Assembly: GCA_028285185.1 (NCBI GenBank)
Contig: JANQQD010000210.1
Coordinates: forward strand, 1-58,389
Direction: 5' to 3'
Source of the DNA: Anaerolineae bacterium
GTDB taxonomy: Bacteria; Pseudomonadota; Alphaproteobacteria; DSM-16000; Inquilinaceae
DNA: 58,389 bases
In this document: piece by piece, positions 53,957 through 58,389 of the stretch
Numbering within the stretch: the stretch's first letter is position 1
How the letters are laid out: every line of letters begins with the position of its first letter
Translations under genes and position numbers: made by a program
Notes under the pieces: model-generated
Database searches by the model: none
Seen by the model: only the letters and a program-made list of their open reading frames with translations
What the model was told of the DNA's origin: nothing

Positions 53957-54550
53957 ATGATCCGGACCGATGCCAACCGTGAGCGGTTCCTGCAGCTCGT
54001 CTTCGGCAATCCCTTCAATGCGACATTGCTACAGCGGCTCGCCGGATTGGGGCTGCCGGACAGCTGCCTGGTCAGCGGCTGTCTGTTCCAGACCGTGTGG
54101 AATGCGCTCAGCGGGCTGCCGCCGACACACGGCATTGCCGACTACGACATCTTCTATTGCGACACGGACGACCTGTCGTGGGAGGCGGAAGATGCCGTGA
54201 TCCGCCGCTGTGCGGCGGCCTTCGCCGATCTGGACATCGAAATTCAGGTCCGCAACCAGGCGCGCGTGCATCTCTGGTACCCTGAGAAGCACGGCATCGA
54301 CTGCGCACCGATCACCTCGTCACGCGCCGCGATCGACACCTTCCTGAGCCCCGTCTGTTGCTTCGGCATCTTCCCCGGATCCGGGGACGGCATCGATGTC
54401 TACGCACCGTTCGGCTTTGGCGACCTGTTCGGCATGATCGTTCGCCCCAACCCGGTGCGGGGCACCGCGTCCAGCTATGACGCGAAGGTCCGGCGGTGGC
54501 AGCAGTGCTGGCCGGGCCTCACCGTACTACCGTGGACGGAAGGCCGATGA
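53957..54550 (+). CDS. nucleotidyltransferase-like protein (DUF925, NTP_transf_6)
   Basis: A 197-aa protein of the DUF925 family: LVSGCLFQTVWNALSG, IADYDIFYCDTDDLSW with the acidic D-x-D pair, and HGIDCAPITSSRAAIDTFLS. Members have a minimal nucleotidyltransferase fold with unknown substrate. I use the ATG at 53957, since conserved sequence begins there; an in-frame start at 53855 adds 34 weakly conserved residues. It is divergent from the mttB operon. Confidence 0.82.
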   Translation: MIRTDANRERFLQLVFGNPFNATLLQRLAGLGLPDSCLVSGCLFQTVWNALSGLPPTHGIADYDIFYCDTDDLSWEAEDAVIRRCAAAFADLDIEIQVRNQARVHLWYPEKHGIDCAPITSSRAAIDTFLSPVCCFGIFPGSGDGIDVYAPFGFGDLFGMIVRPNPVRGTASSYDAKVRRWQQCWPGLTVLPWTEGR

Positions 54551-54580
54551 CGGGCGGCCCGCCAGGACCCGCGCTTGCCT

Positions 54581-54955
54581 TCACGGCGCGAGCAGCGCCT
54601 TCGCTTCCGATGCGTCGTAGACAATCTCAAGCCGCGCGATGCGGCCGGCGGCGTCGAGCGTCATGATGTCGACCACGAGGAACGAGACCCGGTCACCCGC
54701 CGCCAAGTCCCAGTCATAGCGGAACGCAAACGCCAGCTTTGTTGGGTCGTCGGCGCTGCTGAACACATCGCGCAGCGTGACGGACGAGGCCCTGGTGTCA
54801 GCCAGCAGGTCTGAGAAGAAATCGCGGGCCGGCCGCGTTCCGTAGACCGGGGACACGACGGTCGCATCCGCAGCGAAAAGGGACAGCAGCCCGTCCAGAT
54901 CACCGGCGGCCAGAGCCGCCAGATATGCCTCGGCTATGTCTCTTGCCGCCCCCAT
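54581..54955 (-). CDS. NTF2/SnoaL-like protein
   Basis: A 124-aa protein of the NTF2-like fold: AEAYLAALAAGDLDGLLSLFAADATVVSPVYG at the N-terminus and a hydrophobic strand (DRVSFLVVDIMTLDAAGRI) near the C-terminus, as in SnoaL-type polyketide cyclases and related small enzymes. The ATG at 54953-54955 gives the usual length. Convergent with the nucleotidyltransferase gene. Function not predictable. Confidence 0.83.
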   Translation of the reverse strand: MGAARDIAEAYLAALAAGDLDGLLSLFAADATVVSPVYGTRPARDFFSDLLADTRASSVTLRDVFSSADDPTKLAFAFRYDWDLAAGDRVSFLVVDIMTLDAAGRIARLEIVYDASEAKALLAP

Positions 54956-55106
54956 CGTCCGCGGACTCTGGCATATCCCCTTTCGGCAAGCCAGGTCCGC
55001 TATCGACAATGAGTGGGGCCGGCGCTTGTGTCCGATGGCGGTAGCTCTTGAACTTTGATGGCGGTCAACTCTAATATTGGAGAGATGATTTGAGATTGGA
55101 GCTTGG

Positions 55107-55547
55107 ATGAGTCTCGCTCGATCGGAAATCTCGGAGGATGCCGCGCCAGCCGAGGGATTGCTGGCGGACCGAGGCACCCGCGAGCGGTTGTCGGGCCCCG
55201 GCTTCCGGACCTTCCTGGCGATCGCCGACCGCCTTGGCCTGACCGTGGCACAGCAGCTCGTGCTTTTGGGCGGCACTCCGTCGGCGACTTACCATCACTG
55301 GAAGTCCAAGGGCGCACCCAGTCTATCCCATGACGCGCTGGAGCGAGTGTCCCTCGTTCTCGGCATCTGGAAGGGCCTGCGGCTGATCTTCAGCGATGAC
55401 GCGACGGCCCTGCGCTGGCTGAAGGCCGGCAACGCCGATCTGCCCTTTGCCGGGGCCTCGCCCTTGCAGACCATGCTGCGCGGCAGCATCAACGATCTCT
55501 ATTCCGTGCGGCGCTACCTCGACGGATGGCGGGGCGTATGGCCCTAG
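55107..55547 (+). CDS. Xre/MbcA/ParS-type antitoxin
   Basis: A 146-aa antitoxin. An N-terminal helix-turn-helix-like part (FRTFLAIADRLGLTVAQQLVLLGG, then TYHHWKSKG) is followed by the MbcA/ParS toxin-binding domain (LSHDALERVSLVLGIWKGLRLIF, then ALRWLKAGNADLPFAGASP). It would bind and silence the RES toxin encoded next, and repress the operon. Its last codons overlap the toxin's start region, the standard arrangement. AGCTTGG and GGAG-like sequences precede the ATG. Confidence 0.9.
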   Translation: MSLARSEISEDAAPAEGLLADRGTRERLSGPGFRTFLAIADRLGLTVAQQLVLLGGTPSATYHHWKSKGAPSLSHDALERVSLVLGIWKGLRLIFSDDATALRWLKAGNADLPFAGASPLQTMLRGSINDLYSVRRYLDGWRGVWP

Positions 55548-56233
55548 ACTTGGCGATTGTGCCGTTTCATCGGCGCACGCACCGCCTGATTGCCAGCCGC
55601 CATCCCACCATCGGGGTCTTCGACGACCTGGTCGACCCGGCCGATGCCGAAGCGGCCATGGAACTGGAAAGCCTGACCAACGACCGGCTGACCGGCGCGC
55701 TCGGCCGTTTGGCCGCAATCCCGCGCGCCGACTGGGCGGTGGGGCAAACCGGTGCGACGCTGGCGATGGCCGCCTTTCTCCACCCGTCGCCGGGGGGCGG
55801 CCGCTTCAATTCCGATGGGCTTGGGGCGTGGTACGCCTCCTGCGACCCCGACACGGCGATCGACGAAACGCTCTATCATCACACCCGCCGTCTCCGGGCA
55901 TCGGATGTCGGGTTCCCGGCGACCATTCAAATGCGCGAACTGCTCAGCACGCCGGACTGCGGGCTCCACGATGTGCGTGGCCGGCAAGGCGACCGGCCGG
56001 AGCTCTACGATCCCGATCCGACGCACTATGGAGGCTCTCAGCGGTTCGGCGAAGGACTTCGGCGCAGCCGGAGCGACGGCATCCTGTTCGACAGTGTCCG
56101 CCGGTCCGGCGGCCAGAACGTCGCCATCTTCCGGCCGCGCCTGCTCGTGCCCGTGATCCAGGGTGATCACTACACCTACAGCTGGGACGGATCCGGCCGG
56201 CATACGGTGTCTCGTCTGACCAATGTGGCTTGA
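55538..56233 (+). CDS. RES-domain toxin (NAD+-degrading, ParT/MbcT-like)
   Basis: A 231-aa RES-domain toxin. The active-site elements are an Arg in FHRRTHRL, GGRFNSDGLGAWYAS with the Tyr, and the Glu in AIDETLYH. RES toxins consume NAD+ (or ADP-ribosylate) and stall growth when the Xre/ParS partner is lost. The start is uncertain by four codons: ATG 55538 has GGCGGGG upstream and overlaps the antitoxin stop, while ATG 55526 is also in frame. Length matches the family. Confidence 0.9.
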   Translation: MALDLAIVPFHRRTHRLIASRHPTIGVFDDLVDPADAEAAMELESLTNDRLTGALGRLAAIPRADWAVGQTGATLAMAAFLHPSPGGGRFNSDGLGAWYASCDPDTAIDETLYHHTRRLRASDVGFPATIQMRELLSTPDCGLHDVRGRQGDRPELYDPDPTHYGGSQRFGEGLRRSRSDGILFDSVRRSGGQNVAIFRPRLLVPVIQGDHYTYSWDGSGRHTVSRLTNVA

Positions 56234-56333
56234 ACCGGCCGCAGGCGACAAAGCGGCTTGAGTCCCGCCCGACGCGTAGTGTCAACTGGCGGGCCGGTGG
56301 CATCGCCGCCGCACCAATCAGGGAGGTACGGCG

Positions 56334-57014
56334 ATGACGACCAGGCTCTTTCTCGTCCGCCATGGCGCCACGGTCCTGTCGGCTGAAGACCGCTTTGCCG
56401 GGGCGACGAATGTGGATCTGTCCGACGAGGGCCGGCGCCAGGCCGGCAGTCTGGCCGAACGGCTGGCCGCAGAACCCATTGCCGCGGTCTATTGCAGTAC
56501 GCTGAAGCGGACGTTCGATACAGCGACCATCGCCTGCGCGCCGCAGGGGCTGACGCCTGAAGCGCATACGGGCCTGCGCGAGATCGACCACGGCCGGTGG
56601 GAGGGGCTGACGCGGGCGGAGGTGGAAGACCGCTTTCCGGATGAATACGCCGAATGGGAAGCCGACCCCTTCACCTTCGCGCCCGAGGGCGGCGAGGCGG
56701 GCATACACGTGCTGGCCCGGTCCCTGCCGGTGATCCGCGACGTTGTGGAGAAGCACAACGGCCAGACGGTGATGGTGGTCTCTCACAAGGCGACGATCCG
56801 GTTGTTGATCAGCAGCCTGCTGGGCTTCGACGCCCGCGGCTATCGCGACCGGCTGGACCAGCAGCCCTGCTGCCTGAACATCCTGGACTTCCGCGACACG
56901 GTCCGCGCGCGCCTGATGCTGTTCAACGACGTCTCGCACTACGAGGGCGTGCCCGACCGCATGCTGTCCGCGCACCTGACCAAATGGTGGGATGCCGCCC
57001 CCGCCGCAGAGTAG
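56334..57014 (+). CDS. histidine phosphatase family protein (phosphoglycerate mutase-like)
   Basis: A 226-aa histidine phosphatase. LFLVRHGATVLSAEDRFAG carries the RHG motif with the nucleophilic His near residue 10; the second catalytic His is in MVVSHKATIRLL, and STLKRTFDTA and LREIDHGRWEGLT are the phosphate-pocket segments. Members include cobalamin and alpha-ribazole phosphatases as well as GpmB-like enzymes. GGGAGG precedes the ATG. Its stop is 7 bases before the decarboxylase gene, so they are probably co-transcribed. Confidence 0.9.
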   Translation: MTTRLFLVRHGATVLSAEDRFAGATNVDLSDEGRRQAGSLAERLAAEPIAAVYCSTLKRTFDTATIACAPQGLTPEAHTGLREIDHGRWEGLTRAEVEDRFPDEYAEWEADPFTFAPEGGEAGIHVLARSLPVIRDVVEKHNGQTVMVVSHKATIRLLISSLLGFDARGYRDRLDQQPCCLNILDFRDTVRARLMLFNDVSHYEGVPDRMLSAHLTKWWDAAPAAE

Positions 57015-57021
57015 GTCTCCC

Positions 57022-58323
57022 ATGAACGACACCCAGCCGCGTACCGCAGACAACGCCTTCGACCGCCATCTGATCCGCTATGGGTTCGAGTTCTTTCCCA
57101 CGTTGATCGAGTCCGCCCGCGGCGCCGTCGTGCGCGATGTCGACGGGCGGGAGGTTCTGGATTTCACCTCGGGCCAGATGTGCGCCACGCTGGGCCACAA
57201 CCACCCGGAGATACTGGCGGCAGTGGAGCGGGCCTGCCGCACTGTGCTGCATCTCTACAGCGGCATGGTCAGCGTGTCCGTCGTCGAGCTGGCAGAAGCG
57301 CTGGCGGAGATCCTGCCCGACGGCCTCCAGCGCATGATGTTCCTGAGCACCGGCGGGGAGGCGAACGAGGCGGCATTGCGCATGGCCAAGCTGCATACCG
57401 GCCGGTTCGAGGTCGTGGCCCTGACCGGATCGTGGCACGGCATGACGGCGGGCGCTGCCTCCAGCACCTATGCCGCTGGGCACAAGGGCTATGGCCCGGC
57501 CCTGCCGGGGTCGATGGCGCTGCCGGCGCCCAACTGCTACCGCTGCCCGATCCGGCATTGCCGCGATGCCTGCGACATGACCTGTCTGGATGCCGGCTTC
57601 GCCACGATCGATGCCCAGTCGGTCGGCTCGCTGGCCGCCGTGATCGCCGAGCCGGTGCTGAGTTCCGCCGGTGTCATCGTGCCGCCGCCCGGCTACTTGA
57701 AGCGCCTCAAAGCCGAATGCGAAAAGCGCGGCATGCTGCTGATCCTCGACGAGGCGCAGACCGCACTGGGCCGGCTGGGCGCCAACTTCGCCTTCGAGAT
57801 CTTCGATGTGGTGCCCGACATCCTGTCGCTGTCGAAGACGCTAGGCTGCGGCTTGCCGATCGCCGCGACGATCACGAGCGACGACATCGAGGCGGATTGT
57901 GCGGAGAAGGGCTTCCTCCACGTGACCTCGCACGTCTCCGACCCCTTGGCGGCGGAGGTGGGCGTGGCCGTGCTGCGCACGCTGGCGGCCGAGGCAATCA
58001 ACGATCGCGCGCTGGAGATGGGGGCCTATCTGCGCCGCGGGCTGGAAGCGCTACAAGCGGAGATCGAGCCGATCGGCGATGTCCGCGGCATCGGCCTGCT
58101 CTTGGGCGTGGAACTGGTGAAGGACCGCGAGACGCGCGAGCCCAACCCTGAACTCGGCCGCGCTGTGACGCGCCGCTGTATGGAGCTGGGCCTCAGCATG
58201 AACATCGTCTCAGTCGGCGGCCTGGCCGCCGTCTGGCGCGTAGCGCCGACGCCCGTGATCACGACCGAGGAAATCGACCGCGGCCTGGCGATCCTGGAGC
58301 AGGCGCTGAAAGAGTGCCTGTAG
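57022..58323 (+). CDS. dgdA: 2,2-dialkylglycine decarboxylase (PLP class III aminotransferase)
   Basis: A 433-aa PLP enzyme, the same length as the characterised Burkholderia dialkylglycine decarboxylase. Residues I recall as functional there are at the same numbers here: Gln52 (SGQM), Trp138 (SWHG), Asp243 (LDEAQ), Lys272 forming the PLP aldimine (LSKTLG), Ser215 and Arg406. It would decarboxylate 2,2-dialkylglycines such as aminoisobutyrate and transaminate pyruvate. The ATG at 57022 follows a short ribosome-site-like AGTAGG. It shares an operon with the phosphatase. Confidence 0.9.
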   Translation: MNDTQPRTADNAFDRHLIRYGFEFFPTLIESARGAVVRDVDGREVLDFTSGQMCATLGHNHPEILAAVERACRTVLHLYSGMVSVSVVELAEALAEILPDGLQRMMFLSTGGEANEAALRMAKLHTGRFEVVALTGSWHGMTAGAASSTYAAGHKGYGPALPGSMALPAPNCYRCPIRHCRDACDMTCLDAGFATIDAQSVGSLAAVIAEPVLSSAGVIVPPPGYLKRLKAECEKRGMLLILDEAQTALGRLGANFAFEIFDVVPDILSLSKTLGCGLPIAATITSDDIEADCAEKGFLHVTSHVSDPLAAEVGVAVLRTLAAEAINDRALEMGAYLRRGLEALQAEIEPIGDVRGIGLLLGVELVKDRETREPNPELGRAVTRRCMELGLSMNIVSVGGLAAVWRVAPTPVITTEEIDRGLAILEQALKECL

Positions 58324-58358
58324 ACAGGCGCTTTCCGGAGCCCGCCTTCTTCTCCGTC

Positions 58359-58378
58359 GTCCTCGCGCAGGCGAGGAC
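58359..58378. repeat. palindromic element at the right edge
   Basis: GTCCTCG (58359-58365) and CGAGGAC (58372-58378) form a 7-bp stem with a 6-base loop. Such CTCGCGxxxGCGAG hairpins are common interspersed repeats in alphaproteobacterial genomes and may also terminate the decarboxylase transcript. The window ends here. Confidence 0.45.
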
Positions 58379-58389
58379 CTCCTGACGAC

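Noticed and set aside
55944..57053. Minus-strand frame of 369 aa across the toxin end and phosphatase
   Set aside because: It is antisense to two well-supported genes and lacks any motif.

Overview
The window is high-GC, densely coded DNA on both strands and reads as an alphaproteobacterial chromosome, probably a marine or soil Rhodospirillales/Rhodobacterales-like organism. Supporting markers are a DUF1127 protein, a DddP-type M24 protein, a non-pyrrolysine MttB corrinoid operon with DUF1638 and 'virulence factor' companions, an Lrp/LysE pair and an MtoX/SBP56 protein. No rRNA, tRNA, CRISPR array, integrase or transposase gene was seen. No organism name can be given from the sequence alone.

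Layout. 1-260: 5' end of a Tat-exported DUF882 protein. 505-5703: a tight five-gene operon for a modified nucleotide sugar (three methyltransferases of the sugar C-methyltransferase type, a glucose-1-phosphate cytidylyltransferase, a PIG-L deacetylase). 5926-15056: a 1632-aa type-I-secreted repeat protein, a GT2 glycosyltransferase, a Wzx-like flippase and a low-GC glycosyltransferase; with the first operon this looks like a surface-glycan and adhesin locus. 15108-18762: Lrp regulator with divergent LysE exporter, a Tat-exported serine hydrolase, and a DddP-like protein that keeps every DMSP-lyase residue I could place. 18838-25088: two 629-aa exported repeat paralogues flanking a maltose-type O-acetyltransferase, an exported protein of unknown function and an NTF2-like protein. 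25198-31441: split Blh-type sulfur module, penicillin-acylase-family Ntn hydrolase, dienelactone-hydrolase-like protein, lipoprotein and papain-like protease.

31783-35118: a piperideine-6-carboxylate dehydrogenase and L-pipecolate oxidase pair (lysine catabolism) with a divergent rhodanese. 35488-36642: an isolated AT-rich gene of unknown function. 36954-40461: IclR gene fragment, GNAT, intact IclR regulator, M1 peptidase and a small hypothetical protein. 40539-42606: methanethiol-oxidase-like SBP56 protein with a membrane protein. 42887-47477: DgoK kinase, DUF1127, a BTAD regulator fused to an alpha/beta hydrolase, a SOUL lipoprotein and a DsbA/HCCA-isomerase-like protein.

47481-53742: a six-gene minus-strand operon for corrinoid-dependent methyl transfer: MttB-family methyltransferase, corrinoid protein, DUF1638, virulence-factor domain, methyl-THF methyltransferase and RACo-like reactivase. 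This is the most coherent metabolic system in the window. 53957-58323: nucleotidyltransferase, NTF2-like protein, an Xre/RES toxin-antitoxin pair, a histidine phosphatase and a 2,2-dialkylglycine decarboxylase whose catalytic residues fall at the same numbers as in the characterised enzyme. A possible theme is methylated sulfur and nitrogen compound use (DddP-like, MtoX-like and MttB-like proteins), but these genes are far apart and the link is inference.
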